64,000 nucleotides of DNA from Mesorhizobium koreense (GTDB lineage Bacteria; Pseudomonadota; Alphaproteobacteria; Rhizobiales; Rhizobiaceae), in NCBI RefSeq assembly GCF_031656215.1, contig NZ_CP134228.1, positions 4,173,001 to 4,237,000 on the forward strand, given 5' to 3'. The translations under genes and the position numbers were made by a program. Positions within the stretch are counted from its first letter, which is position 1, and every line of letters begins with the position of its first letter. A model generated the notes under the pieces. It did no database searches, was not told the DNA's origin, and was given only the letters and a program-made list of their open reading frames with translations. Shown here one piece after another: positions 30,138-40,966 of this stretch.

Positions 30138-33100
30138 TCAGCTCGCCTCGCGCATCTGCTCGGCGGTCTGGAGATCGACGGAGACGAGCTGGCTGACGCC
30201 CTGCTCTGCCATGGTGACACCAAAGAGACGGTCCATGCGCGCCATGGTGATGGGGTTGTGGGTGATGACGACGAAGCGGGTCTCGGTCGATTTCGACATC
30301 TCGTCCATGAGATTGCAGAAGCGTTCGACGTTGTGGTCGTCGAGCGGCGCGTCGACTTCGTCCAGCACGCAGATCGGCGCCGGATTGGTGAGGAAGACGG
30401 CGAAGATCAGCGCCATCGCCGTCAAGGCCTGCTCGCCGCCGGACAAAAGTGTCATGGTCTGCGGCTTCTTGCCGGGTGGGCGGGCCAGAATTTCCAGCCC
30501 GGCTTCCAACGGGTCTTCCGATTCGACCAGTTGAAGTTCCGCCGTACCTCCGCCGAACAATGAGGTGAAAAGCTTCTGGAAATGGCCGTTCACTACGCCG
30601 AAGGCTTCGAGCAGCCGCTCACGGCCTTCACGGTTGAGGCTCTGGATCGCCTGGCGCAATTTGCGGATCGCCTCGATAATGTCTTCCCGCTCGGAAACGA
30701 TCGTCTCCAGCCGCTCGGAAAGTTCTTTTTGCTCCTCTTCGGCGCGTAGATTGACGGCGCCGAGCCGCTCGCGCTCGATCCGCAATTTCTCAAGCCGCCG
30801 CTCAATGTCATCGGCGTCCGGCAGGGGATCGCCCGGCGCGAGTCCGGTGTGCTTGATAACCAGATGCGGAGGCGTGCCAAGCGTCTCCTGGATACGCACT
30901 TCGGCGTCGCGCCGCCTATCGTCAGCCGCCGTCAGGCGTTCCTCGGCGCGCGCGCGCGCCTCGCGCGCGTCCGCCAGCGCCTGGATCGCGGCGGTTGCCG
31001 CCTTGTCGAGCTCTGCCTGGCGGTTCTCGGCTTCCTGCAAGCGGTCGGCAGCGGCCTTGCGCAGCGTCTCGACTTCAGAAAGCTGCGACATCAGCTTACG
31101 CCGTCTGGCGTCGATCTCGTCGGGCGCATCGGAAAGCCTGTTGAACTCGGCCGACGCCTCGGTGCGTCGCTCTGACAGCGCGGCGATCTGGCGATCGGCG
31201 TTTTCAGCACGCGAGCGCCAGCTCTCGCGTTCGGTCACGATCGCGGCCAGACGACGCTGGCGCATCTCGGTCTCACGGCGCAGGCCTTCATATGCCGCGC
31301 GCGCCTCGGCAGTGGCCGCACGTTCCGCCGCGACCCGCGTAGAAACCTCGGTGATCACCTTTTCCAACGCCGACAGGTCGGGCGCCTGCGACAACGCCAC
31401 CTCCGCTGTCGCGAAGGACTGCACGGCCTCGTCGCGGCTTTCCACGATGCGGTCGCGCGATTCCGTCAATGCGGCACGCCTGCTCGACAGGGCACCCGCC
31501 GCCTTTTCCGCCTCGGCAAGCGCGGTTCGGGCATCGCTGAACGCGCGCTGCGCATTGCGCTGCGCCTCGCGCGCGGCGCGCTCCCGCTCTACCGCCTCGC
31601 GCACGGCCTTCTCGCTGCCGGCAAGCGCTTCTTCCGCCGCGCGGACGCGCTTTGTCGCTTCGACCGCCTCGCCGTCGAGTTCCGCCAGCCGATTCTTCTG
31701 CGCGAGACGCTGCGCGGCCGGCGTCGGCGCATCGGCGCTTGCCGTATAACCGTCCCAGCGCCAGAGACCGCCCTCCTTGCTGACAAGCCGCTGCCCGGGT
31801 TTCAAAAGCGCCTGAAGTCTCGCGCCATCGGCAGCGTCCACAACGCCGATCTGCGCCAGCCGCCGCGCAAGCTCTCGGGGCGCATCCACCATGTCGGCAA
31901 GCCGCGCGGCACCATCCGGCAGGTTCGGATCGGCTCCGGCAGGCGGCGCTTCGCCCCAATGCACCGGCGCGCTCCGGTCGAGCGGCGCGTCCAGATCCTC
32001 GCCAAGCGCGGCGCCGAGCGCGGCCTCGAAGCCGCGATTGACCTTCACCTTTTCGAGCACCGCCGGGAACAGGTCGCCGGAGGCGGCGTTAATGATCTTC
32101 GCCAACGTGCGCGCTTCGGTCTCTATGCGGCTCAGTTCCGCTCGCACATCCTGCAGCGGGGCACGCAGCGACGCTTCGGCCGCACGCTTCTCCTCGACCT
32201 CTCGTTCCGTCGCCGCGGCGGCGGCCTCCGCCGCATTAGCGGCCGTCTCCGCCTCTTCGACCAGCACCCGTTTTTCCGCCGGATCGGCGAGCGCCGAAAT
32301 ACGCTCCGAGATTTCGGCCGTCTCGCGGTCGAGATCGGCTAGCTGGCGTTCCAGCCGATCGCGGCGCTCGCCGCTTTCGCGCAGATTGCGTTCGATCTGT
32401 GCGCGCTCGGCGGAAGCCTGCGCACGGCCGGAGGTCGCCGTCGTCAATTCGGCTTCGCTCGCGGCAAGCGTCGCTGCCGTCTTCTCCAGCGCTTCCTTCA
32501 GTCCCGCCTCACGGCCGGAGGCGCCAGCCTCTTCTTCGGCAAGCGACTTGTCCTCTTCATCGAGCCTCGCCAGCGTCTCGGCATTATCGCGGACCATCCG
32601 GCGCTCGCGCTCGATGTCGGCGTCAAGCTGGGCGACGCGCTTTTGCAATTCGTCGCGGCGGGCGCGCATGCGTTCCGCCTCCTCCTCCATCTGGGCGCGG
32701 GCGATGGTGAGGCGCTGCAAGGCGGCGGCGGCCTCCGCCTCCGCCTCGCGCAAGCCCGGCAGGCCCTTGGCGGCGATCGCCTGCGCCTTTGCCGCCTCCA
32801 TCTGGGCGGCCGCCTTTTCCGCGACAACGGAAGTGGCGGCGGAAAGTGCGGACTGCGCCTCCGCCTCCTGCGCCTTTGCCTGCGTCCAGCGCAGATGCAG
32901 CAACGTCGCCTCTGCCTTGCGGATATCGGCTGAAAGGTTCTTGAAGCGTGATGCCTGCCGCGCCTGGCGTTTCAGGCTCTCGATCTGGCTTTCCAGTTCG
33001 CCAACCACGTCGTCGAGACGTTCGAGGTTCTGTTCCGCCGCGCGCAAGCGAAGCTCGGCCTCGTGACGGCGCGTATGCAGGCCGGAAATGCCCGCCGCCT

Positions 33101-33596
33101 CTTCCAGGAGAGCACGGCGGGCCTGCGGCTTGGCCTGGATGAGTTCGCCGATGCGGCCCTGCCCCACCATCGAGGGCGAACGCGCGCCGGTCGACTGGTC
33201 GGCGAAAAGAAGCTGCACGTCCTTGGCGCGTGCCTCGCGGCCGTTGATGCGGTAGACGGAGCCGGCCTCGCGCTCGATACGGCGCGACACCTGCAATTCG
33301 TCGGCGTCGTTGAAGGAAGGCGGGGCGCTGCGGTCGATATTGTCGAGGAAAAGGGTCACCTCGGCCGTGTTGCGCGCCGGCCGGGTCGAGGAGCCGGAAA
33401 AGATCACGTCGTCCATGCCCGACGCGCGCATGTTCCTGAACGAGCTTTCGCCCATCACCCAGCGCAGCGCCTCGACGAGGTTCGACTTGCCGCAGCCGTT
33501 CGGCCCGACCACGCCGGTCAGGCCGCGCTCAATGACGAACTCGCCAGGTTCGACGAAGGATTTGAAGCCGAGCAGACGAAGGCGCGAGAATTTCAT
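30138..33596 (-). CDS. smc: Chromosome segregation protein SMC
   Basis: A 1,152-residue SMC ATPase that organises and separates chromosomes with ScpA and ScpB. Walker A is GPNGCGKSN at residues 32-40. Long Arg/Glu/Ala-rich coiled coils flank a central hinge (about 470-620, with FPAVLEKVKVNRGFEAALGAALGEDL). The C-terminal head has LSGGEQAL near 1,050 and Walker B ICVLDEVDAPLDD. Length is normal for alphaproteobacteria. There is no clear Shine-Dalgarno sequence; instead a GC hairpin ends five bases before the start codon. The order smc, dsbA-like, dciA-like, mutY is conserved in related bacteria. Confidence 0.97.
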   Translation of the reverse strand: MKFSRLRLLGFKSFVEPGEFVIERGLTGVVGPNGCGKSNLVEALRWVMGESSFRNMRASGMDDVIFSGSSTRPARNTAEVTLFLDNIDRSAPPSFNDADELQVSRRIEREAGSVYRINGREARAKDVQLLFADQSTGARSPSMVGQGRIGELIQAKPQARRALLEEAAGISGLHTRRHEAELRLRAAEQNLERLDDVVGELESQIESLKRQARQASRFKNLSADIRKAEATLLHLRWTQAKAQEAEAQSALSAATSVVAEKAAAQMEAAKAQAIAAKGLPGLREAEAEAAAALQRLTIARAQMEEEAERMRARRDELQKRVAQLDADIERERRMVRDNAETLARLDEEDKSLAEEEAGASGREAGLKEALEKTAATLAASEAELTTATSGRAQASAERAQIERNLRESGERRDRLERQLADLDRETAEISERISALADPAEKRVLVEEAETAANAAEAAAAATEREVEEKRAAEASLRAPLQDVRAELSRIETEARTLAKIINAASGDLFPAVLEKVKVNRGFEAALGAALGEDLDAPLDRSAPVHWGEAPPAGADPNLPDGAARLADMVDAPRELARRLAQIGVVDAADGARLQALLKPGQRLVSKEGGLWRWDGYTASADAPTPAAQRLAQKNRLAELDGEAVEATKRVRAAEEALAGSEKAVREAVERERAAREAQRNAQRAFSDARTALAEAEKAAGALSSRRAALTESRDRIVESRDEAVQSFATAEVALSQAPDLSALEKVITEVSTRVAAERAATAEARAAYEGLRRETEMRQRRLAAIVTERESWRSRAENADRQIAALSERRTEASAEFNRLSDAPDEIDARRRKLMSQLSEVETLRKAAADRLQEAENRQAELDKAATAAIQALADAREARARAEERLTAADDRRRDAEVRIQETLGTPPHLVIKHTGLAPGDPLPDADDIERRLEKLRIERERLGAVNLRAEEEQKELSERLETIVSEREDIIEAIRKLRQAIQSLNREGRERLLEAFGVVNGHFQKLFTSLFGGGTAELQLVESEDPLEAGLEILARPPGKKPQTMTLLSGGEQALTAMALIFAVFLTNPAPICVLDEVDAPLDDHNVERFCNLMDEMSKSTETRFVVITHNPITMARMDRLFGVTMAEQGVSQLVSVDLQTAEQMREAS

Positions 33597-33600
33597 CGCA

Positions 33601-33620
33601 CGCGCCCGCCAACGGGCGCG
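33601..33620 (-). promoter_or_regulatory. GC-rich hairpin in the smc leader
   Basis: CGCGCCCG and CGGGCGCG form an exact 8-bp stem with a four-base loop, located four bases upstream of the smc start codon and 24 bases after the dsbA-like stop. No T-run follows, so it is not a standard terminator. Its position where a ribosome binding site should be suggests an effect on smc translation or on mRNA processing between the two genes. Confidence 0.45.
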
Positions 33621-33644
33621 ATGCGGATCGCGCCGGTCAGCCCC

Positions 33645-34316
33645 TTAAAGCAAGGGGTCGATGATCGCCGACATCTCTTCAATCGACAAAGCCCCGGGAT
33701 ATTTCTTTCCGTTGACAAAGAAGGTCGGCGTAGCGTCGACGCCGAAGTCTTTTTCGCCGCGGTTCTTGACCGCCCTGATCTGGTCCAGCAGCTTCTGGTC
33801 CGTCAAGCAGGCCTCGAAGGACTCCTGTGTAAAACCGGCAAGCTTGGAGATTTGCAGCAGCGCCGACTTAGCATCGTTCGCGCGCGCCCAACTCTCCTGC
33901 TGATGGAACAGCACGTCCACCATGGCGAAATATTTGTCCTTGGAGCAGCGCGCCAACATGAAACCGGCCTCGGCGCGGGGATCGAACGGGAATTCGCGCA
34001 GGATCAGCCTTACCTTTCCGGTATCGATGTATTTCTTCTTCAGTTCCGGCAGCGTCACGACGTCGAAATGAGCGCAATGCGGGCATGTCATCGACGCATA
34101 TTCGACGATCGTCACCGGCGCGTCGTCCTTGCCGAGTTGCATGTCCGGCAAGGCGCCGGGCTGCATGAGCTTCGCGACATCCACCGAGCCTTCCGGCTGG
34201 GGCGCTGCTGCCGGGGTGGCGGCATACGCATCGCTGCTGCCCGAAAGGAGAAGCCCTGCGGCCGGCAGGCCCGCCAGCGCCAGAAGGACATTTCTACGGT
34301 CGAGGGAACGGTTCAT
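33645..34316 (-). CDS. DsbA-family thiol:disulfide oxidoreductase
   Basis: A 223-residue exported thioredoxin-fold protein. The N-terminus is MNRSLDRRNVLLALAGLPAAGLLLSG, a signal with a double-Arg-like RR and a hydrophobic core. The active site is CPHC in YASMTCPHCAHFDV. The cis-proline is in VDATPTFFVNGKKYPGAL. This subgroup resembles DsbA/BdbD oxidases that form disulfides in periplasmic proteins. ATG 34316 was chosen for AGGTGA just upstream; an earlier ATG lacks one. It lies between dciA-like and smc, probably in one transcript. Confidence 0.9.
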   Translation of the reverse strand: MNRSLDRRNVLLALAGLPAAGLLLSGSSDAYAATPAAAPQPEGSVDVAKLMQPGALPDMQLGKDDAPVTIVEYASMTCPHCAHFDVVTLPELKKKYIDTGKVRLILREFPFDPRAEAGFMLARCSKDKYFAMVDVLFHQQESWARANDAKSALLQISKLAGFTQESFEACLTDQKLLDQIRAVKNRGEKDFGVDATPTFFVNGKKYPGALSIEEMSAIIDPLL

Positions 34317-34453
34317 ACGAATCACCTGTCGGTTGCCTGAATTTGACATGGGAAATGCAAGGAAAGCGAGACTTCTCGGGAATTATGGCATGGGCGGGAC
34401 GCGTGCCCACGGTCGAGACAGACACTCCGTTCACCATTTTGCGAGCACTCCGG

Positions 34454-34957
34454 TCATTTCGGCTGCCGTGAGGCCAGCACCGAACGGCCGAGACGTTCGA
34501 GCGAGGCGCGCAGCGCGTCGTCGGTGATCGGTCCGACAGAAGATGCGACGCGCGCCCTCTCCCTGTCCGTCAGCGCGCGCAGCGACGGCTTTTCCGGAGG
34601 TGTGGCGTACGTTACCTTCTTCTGTACGATTTTTACCCGGCCGATGGCGGCGAACCCCAGGAAAGCATTGGCGCGGCTGATGATTTCGGCTGTCTGGTGC
34701 TGTAGTCTCAGCGCCGCCGCACCCTCGCAAGCGACGACCAGCATCGCCGGTTCGAACGGATCGTCCTCGTCGTGGCGGCGAGGCCAGGCGATACGCTCAG
34801 GCCGGGTGTGCGGCGCAAGCCGTTCGCCGACAATCTCGTCCCAACACTGCAGAAGCGCCGTCGACATACCAGCGCGCTTGCGCATGACCGGGTCGAGGAT
34901 GGACGTGGCGAGGTCGCCGACGGGGACGGCGTGCCTTCCTTGCCTCTTGCCTGCCAT
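34454..34957 (-). CDS. DUF721 protein, DciA-like helicase loader
   Basis: A 167-residue DUF721 protein. The conserved core is in the first 115 residues: DPVMRKRAGMSTALLQCWDEIVGERLAPHTRPERIAWPR, then LVVACEGAAALRLQHQTAEIISRANAFLG. This is the KH-like domain of DciA, the ancestral loader of the replicative helicase DnaB in bacteria without DnaC. The C-terminal region is variable, as usual. It is divergent from mutY, 54 bases apart, a linkage common in Hyphomicrobiales. Confidence 0.8.
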   Translation of the reverse strand: MAGKRQGRHAVPVGDLATSILDPVMRKRAGMSTALLQCWDEIVGERLAPHTRPERIAWPRRHDEDDPFEPAMLVVACEGAAALRLQHQTAEIISRANAFLGFAAIGRVKIVQKKVTYATPPEKPSLRALTDRERARVASSVGPITDDALRASLERLGRSVLASRQPK

Positions 34958-35011
34958 GACCTCGCTCCATGATAGTGGTTAGGTCTTACAAGTTCTCTTC
35001 CGCAGAAATCC

Positions 35012-36145
35012 ATGCCACCCGCAGCCCGAACGATCAACCGCACAGACGAAAAGCAAGCCGCTATCGCCCCGGCGCTGCTCGCCTGGTACGACCGTCACCA
35101 CCGCGACCTGCCGTGGCGTACGCCGCCTGCCGAACTAAGGCACGGGAACCGGCCGGACCCTTATCATGTCTGGCTTTCGGAGATCATGCTCCAGCAGACG
35201 GGAGTCGAGACCGTCAAACCCTATTTCCTGAAATTCATCGGCAAATGGCCGAACGTGCTGGCGCTCGCGGCCGCCGCGACCGAGGACGTAATGAAGGCTT
35301 GGGCGGGCCTCGGTTACTATTCGAGGGCACGCAACCTCAAGAAATGCGCCGACGAGGTGGCCGGTCGGTTGGGCGGTATCTTCCCCTCGACCGAAGCCGG
35401 CCTGAAGTCACTGCCCGGCATCGGCGACTACACGGCGGCCGCGATCGGTGCCATCGCCTTCGATCTCAGGACGGCGGTGGTGGACGGCAATGTCGAACGC
35501 GTCGTCGCGCGGCTTTGTGCCATCGAGCTTCCGGTGCGCGAGGCCAAGCGCGAAATCCGCGAAATCGTCGATGCCATGACGCCAGCCGATCGGCCGGGCG
35601 ATTTCGCGCAAGCCATGATGGATCTCGGCGCAACCATCTGCGCGCCGCGCAGGCCGGCCTGCTTTCTATGTCCGTTACGCGAGAATTGCACAGCACTTGC
35701 AAGGGGTGAACCGGAGCGCTTTCCGGTGCCGGCGATCCGCTCGGAAAAACCGCGGCGCGTCGGCGCCGCCTTTGTCGTGGTGCGGCCGGACGGCGCCATC
35801 CTTCTGAGGCGGCGCCCGGAAACCGGCCTGCTCGGCGGAATGACCGAAGTGCCCACGACCGGATGGACGGCGCGGCAGGATGGGGCCACCGGCAGCGATG
35901 CCGCGCCTTTTGCCGCCGGCTGGAAACATGCCGGCGCGATCACCCATGTCTTCACGCATTTCGCGCTGGAACTGCAGGTCTATCGGGCCGATCCGCAAGA
36001 CCTTGCCGCGCCGGTGGACTATTGGTGGTCGCCTGCGGGTGAAATATGCGACGAGGCCTTGCCGACAATCATGAAAAAGGCCATCGAGGCGGCCGTTCCC
36101 GGAGCGACGAAGCGTCCGCATCCTCCTAAAGCGAGAAAAGCATGA
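35012..36145 (+). CDS. mutY: A/G-specific adenine glycosylase
   Basis: A 377-residue base-excision enzyme that removes adenine mispaired with 8-oxoguanine. The catalytic Glu57 is in LSEIMLQQT. The helix-hairpin-helix is LPGIGDYTAAAIGAIAF with Asp158 in VVDGNVERV. The iron-sulfur cysteines are Cys210, 217, 220 and 226 (CAPRRPACFLCPLRENC). The C-terminal NUDIX-like domain from about 245 recognises 8-oxoG (GAILLRRRPETGLLGGMTEVP). All key residues are present. The stop overlaps the HAD gene start as ATGA. Confidence 0.96.
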   Translation: MPPAARTINRTDEKQAAIAPALLAWYDRHHRDLPWRTPPAELRHGNRPDPYHVWLSEIMLQQTGVETVKPYFLKFIGKWPNVLALAAAATEDVMKAWAGLGYYSRARNLKKCADEVAGRLGGIFPSTEAGLKSLPGIGDYTAAAIGAIAFDLRTAVVDGNVERVVARLCAIELPVREAKREIREIVDAMTPADRPGDFAQAMMDLGATICAPRRPACFLCPLRENCTALARGEPERFPVPAIRSEKPRRVGAAFVVVRPDGAILLRRRPETGLLGGMTEVPTTGWTARQDGATGSDAAPFAAGWKHAGAITHVFTHFALELQVYRADPQDLAAPVDYWWSPAGEICDEALPTIMKKAIEAAVPGATKRPHPPKARKA

Positions 36146-36753
36146 GCGAAATCCGCCACATCGTCTTCGATATCGGCAAGGTGCTGATCCATTACGATCC
36201 GGAACTGCCCTACCGCCGCCTTATCCCCGACGAAGAGAAGCGGCGTTGGTTCTTCGCGGAAATCTGCACGCCCGAATGGAACATCGAGCAGGATCGCGGC
36301 CGCACCTGGGAAGAGGCCGAGGCGCTATTGATCGCCGATTATCCGGACGAGGCGGAGAACATCCGTGGCTTTCGCCGGAATTGGCACGAGATGGTGCCGC
36401 ATGCCTATAAGGAGAGCGTCGCCATCATGGAAACGCTGATCGACCAGGGCTACGACGTTACCATGCTGACCAACTTCGCCTCCGACACATTCATCGAGGC
36501 GCGAGAGCGCTTTACATTTCTCGCCAGGCCGCGCGGCGTGACCGTATCCGGCGACATCCGGGCGATCAAACCTGATCGCGCCATCTTCGATCACCACGTC
36601 ACAGCTTTCGGCCTCGATCCGAAGGCCACGATCTTCATCGACGACAGCGCCAAGAATGTCGAAGGCGCACGCGCGGCGGGTTGGAACGCAGTGCTGTTCA
36701 CCAACGCCGAAACGCTTCGCAAAGACCTCGTGGGTTACGGGATCGAGATATGA
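36142..36753 (+). CDS. HAD-superfamily hydrolase
   Basis: A 203-residue HAD phosphatase/dehalogenase-like protein. Motif I is atypical: HIVFDIGKVLIHYDP, with the first Asp kept and the second replaced by Gly-Lys, as in the YihX-like subgroup with DxG/N. Motif II is MLTNFASDTF, Lys motif III is IRAIKPDRAIF, and motif IV is IFIDDSAKNVEGARAAGW. A sugar-phosphate or nucleotide substrate is likely but undetermined. It is coupled to mutY by ATGA and converges on ccrM with a seven-base gap. Confidence 0.85.
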   Translation: MSEIRHIVFDIGKVLIHYDPELPYRRLIPDEEKRRWFFAEICTPEWNIEQDRGRTWEEAEALLIADYPDEAENIRGFRRNWHEMVPHAYKESVAIMETLIDQGYDVTMLTNFASDTFIEARERFTFLARPRGVTVSGDIRAIKPDRAIFDHHVTAFGLDPKATIFIDDSAKNVEGARAAGWNAVLFTNAETLRKDLVGYGIEI

Positions 36754-36759
36754 TCCAGT

Positions 36760-37947
<1,188 letters not shown>

Positions 37948-38080
37948 CTCGGTAAACATTTAATGAAATGGGCGCCCGGATCGTGAGTGCCCTTGGCGAG
38001 GTGTGCCATCGGGGCGCGGTTGCCACGCGCGGCCGGAATGCATAGATGTCCGGCAATCCTCCAACAATTGGAATCCCGAT

Positions 38081-38770
38081 ATGCCGGCTCCCGAACTGGT
38101 CATCTTCGATTGCGACGGCGTGCTCGTCGATTCGGAAGTCATCGCCGCCCGCGTCGAGGCCGAGGTGCTGACGAGGGCTGGCTACGAAATCGATGCAGAC
38201 GAGCTTTCCGAGCGCTTTGCCGGACTGACATTCACCGACATGCTGCTCAGGATCGAGGCCGAGACCGGCCTGCCCTTCCAGGCCTCCATCATCGCGCGGA
38301 CCGAAGAACTGATCGATAAACGGCTCGGTGGCGAGGTGCGGCCGATCGAAGGCGCACGCAATGCCGTTCTTTCCGTGAAGGGGCCGCGTTGTATCTGTTC
38401 GAATTCGAGCACGAAGCGCGTGACGCTTTCGCTGACGAGAGCGGGGCTGATGCCGCTTTTCGAAGGCCTGATCTTCTCGAGCCTCGAAATCCCCTCGAAG
38501 CGCACCAAGCCGGCGCCGGATGTCTTTCTATACGCGGCGGAGAAGCTCAAGGCCGATCCGAAACAGACCTTCGTCATCGAGGATTCGGTGCATGGCGTGA
38601 CCGGCGCGAGGGCCGCCGGCATGCGGGTCATCGGCTTTACCGGCGCGTCGCATTCCTATCCGGGCCATGCCGACCGGCTGACCGAAGCCGGCGCGGAGAC
38701 CGTCATCCGCCGCTGGGCGGAATTTCCGGCCGTCCTCGCTGCGCTGTCGGAATGGGCGGAGCCGCTGTAG
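38081..38770 (+). CDS. HAD-IA family phosphatase
   Basis: A 229-residue HAD hydrolase of the phosphoglycolate phosphatase/beta-phosphoglucomutase type. Motif I is VIFDCDGVLVDSE with nucleophile Asp10 and acid Asp12. The helical cap follows. Motif II is CICSNSSTKRV, the Lys is in RTKPAPDVFLYAAEKL, and motif IV is FVIEDSVHGVTGARAAGM. ATG 38081 was selected because the protein begins directly with motif I, as relatives do; the longer frame adds unrelated residues. It is divergent from ccrM. Confidence 0.88.
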   Translation: MPAPELVIFDCDGVLVDSEVIAARVEAEVLTRAGYEIDADELSERFAGLTFTDMLLRIEAETGLPFQASIIARTEELIDKRLGGEVRPIEGARNAVLSVKGPRCICSNSSTKRVTLSLTRAGLMPLFEGLIFSSLEIPSKRTKPAPDVFLYAAEKLKADPKQTFVIEDSVHGVTGARAAGMRVIGFTGASHSYPGHADRLTEAGAETVIRRWAEFPAVLAALSEWAEPL

Positions 38771-38792
38771 GGACTGCTCCGCCCGCCATACG

Positions 38793-39422
38793 CTATTTCT
38801 TCTTCGACTTTCCTGCCTCTGCGCCCCCGTCGAAGCCGGCGAAGATCTGGATGTTACGCTTGGCCGGCGCGTCGAAGGTGACGTTTGCATTGCTGTAGAG
38901 GAACTGCGCGGCTTCGGACGTGTCGCTCACCTGCACCGGATATTTCGCGAGATTGGAGTAGATGACGTCGCCGTCACGCAGCACCGCGATACGGATCGGC
39001 AGCGTCACCGCGCCGGTCTTGCCCATCGGTCCCGGCACGACCTTGCCGGCGACCGCAACGGTCATGGTCAGCATGCCGCCCTGGTAGTTGCAGGAGCGCG
39101 TTACGTCGGTGATCGAAGCCTGATAGATCAGACCGGCTGAATTATCCGGCTGCGCATTGGGGTTTGCCAGCGGATCGTCTTCGTCCTTCTTGGTCTTCTT
39201 GGCGCCCTTGGCATATTGGCTATAGAAGGCCGTGCCCTCACGCAGCGTGACAGTCGGGCAATACGCCAGAAGGTCCTTCTCGCTGATCTTGGTGGACGGC
39301 GGAGGCGGCGCGTCCTTCACCCCCGGATCGAGCTTGCTCAAACCCCCGCCAGATTGGCAACCGGCGAGCGCCAGGATAAGACCGGCCGCGCACAATGAAG
39401 CTGGAAATCTGCTCTCGAACAC
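38793..39422 (-). CDS. Putative outer-membrane lipoprotein
   Basis: A 209-residue protein with a lipoprotein signal (LILALAGC, lipidated cysteine near residue 22) and a Pro-rich linker (DAPPPPS). The following beta-rich domain has YCPTVTLREGTAFYSQYAKG, ITDVTRSCNYQGG and VYSNLAK-like strands; two cysteines (YCPT, SCNY) may pair. Relatives are annotated only as hypothetical lipoproteins. GTG 39422 was preferred because AGGGAG lies six bases upstream; a TTG start is five codons earlier. It is divergent from thrC. Confidence 0.7.
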   Translation of the reverse strand: MFESRFPASLCAAGLILALAGCQSGGGLSKLDPGVKDAPPPPSTKISEKDLLAYCPTVTLREGTAFYSQYAKGAKKTKKDEDDPLANPNAQPDNSAGLIYQASITDVTRSCNYQGGMLTMTVAVAGKVVPGPMGKTGAVTLPIRIAVLRDGDVIYSNLAKYPVQVSDTSEAAQFLYSNANVTFDAPAKRNIQIFAGFDGGAEAGKSKKK

Positions 39423-39550
39423 ACGAAACTCCCTCAACCTGTTTCCTCGCCGCGAAGAAGGTGTCTATATCAACGCCGGATCGGAAATGCGACCGAGGGA
39501 AACGGTTTTCCCTCGGAGCTTGAAGGCGGAACGCGACGGACCGACAGAAA

Positions 39551-40966
39551 ATGCAGTATATCAGCACCAGAGGCGAGGCCCCAGCGCTTGGCTTTTCCGA
39601 TACGCTTCTCGCCGGGCTCGCCCGCGACGGCGGGCTTTATCTACCCGAAGAATGGCCGCATTTCGGCGCGGCGGAGATCCGAGCCCTTCGCGGCCTGTCC
39701 TATCCGGAAATGGCCGTCAGGCTGCTGACGCCGTTCACTGGCGGCGAGATCGACGCAAGGACCTTCTCCGCCATCGTGCATGAGGCCTATGCAACCTTCC
39801 GGCACGATGCGGTGTGTCCGCTGGTGCAGACGGGCGCGAACGAATTCGTGCTGGAACTCTTCCATGGGCCGACGCTCGCCTTCAAGGACGTCGCCATGCA
39901 ACTTCTGGCGCGCCTGATGGACCATGTGCTTGCCGAGCGCGGCGAACGCGCGACGATCGTCGGCGCCACTTCAGGCGATACGGGTGGCGCGGCCATCGAT
40001 GCCTTCGCCGGGCGCGATCGCACCGACATCTTCATCCTTTTCCCGCACGGCCGCGTCTCGCCGGTGCAGCAGCGCCAGATGACGAGTTCGACCGCCGTCA
40101 ACGTCCACGCGCTGGCGATCGAGGGCAATTTCGACGACTGCCAGGGGCTCGTCAAAGGCCTGTTCAACAATCATCAATTCCGCGATGCGGTTTCGCTCTC
40201 CGGCATCAATTCGATCAACTGGGCGCGCATCATGGCCCAGATCGTCTACTATTTTTCTGCCGCCGTCTCGCTCGGTGCGCCGGACCGGCCGGTCTCCTTC
40301 ACGGTGCCGACCGGAAATTTCGGCGACATCTTTGCCGGCTACGCCGCCAAGCGGATGGGCTTGCCGGTCGACCGCCTCGTCATCGCCACCAACGACAACG
40401 ACATATTGGCGCGCACGCTTCGCAGCGGCCGATACGAGACGCGCAAGGTAGTGGAGACGACCTCGCCTTCGATGGACATACAGATATCATCCAATTTCGA
40501 GCGGCTGCTCTTCGAGGCGGCAGGCCGCGACGCCGCGCTGGTGCGGCGCGAGATGGAAAGCCTGAAGCAATCCGGCGTGTTCGATCTGGAGAAACGCCAG
40601 TTTTCATCGATCCGTCAGGAATTTACGGCCGGACGCTCGACCATGGCCGAAACGGCTGAAACCATCCGCGGCATCCTCGAACAGGACGGCTATCTCCTCG
40701 ATCCGCATACGGCGACCGCCATCAGGGTCGCGCGCGACAATGCTGATCGGAGTGCGCCGATGGTCGTGCTGGCAACCGCGCATCCCGCCAAATTCCCGAC
40801 GGCCGTCAGGGAAGCGAGCGGCGTCGCGCCGGCGCTGCCCGCCTTTCTCTCGGACTTGATGCAGCGCAAGGAAACCTTCACGGTGCTTCCCTCCGACCCG
40901 AAAATGTTGGAAGATTACGTCATGCGACGCACACGGGCGGCGCGCGTACAAGGAGTATCTCATTAA
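39551..40966 (+). CDS. thrC: Threonine synthase
   Basis: A 471-residue PLP enzyme converting O-phosphohomoserine to threonine. The N-terminal MQYISTRGEAPALGFSDTLLAGLARDGGLYLPE is typical of the bacterial class. The cofactor lysine is Lys112 in HGPTLAFKDVAMQ. The phosphate-binding loop is GATSGDTGGAAIDAF, followed by NSINWARIMAQIVYYF and VPTGNFGDIFAGY. Length is normal. The TAATG junction with the M16 peptidase gene implies translational coupling, an arrangement conserved in rhizobia. Confidence 0.96.
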   Translation: MQYISTRGEAPALGFSDTLLAGLARDGGLYLPEEWPHFGAAEIRALRGLSYPEMAVRLLTPFTGGEIDARTFSAIVHEAYATFRHDAVCPLVQTGANEFVLELFHGPTLAFKDVAMQLLARLMDHVLAERGERATIVGATSGDTGGAAIDAFAGRDRTDIFILFPHGRVSPVQQRQMTSSTAVNVHALAIEGNFDDCQGLVKGLFNNHQFRDAVSLSGINSINWARIMAQIVYYFSAAVSLGAPDRPVSFTVPTGNFGDIFAGYAAKRMGLPVDRLVIATNDNDILARTLRSGRYETRKVVETTSPSMDIQISSNFERLLFEAAGRDAALVRREMESLKQSGVFDLEKRQFSSIRQEFTAGRSTMAETAETIRGILEQDGYLLDPHTATAIRVARDNADRSAPMVVLATAHPAKFPTAVREASGVAPALPAFLSDLMQRKETFTVLPSDPKMLEDYVMRRTRAARVQGVSH

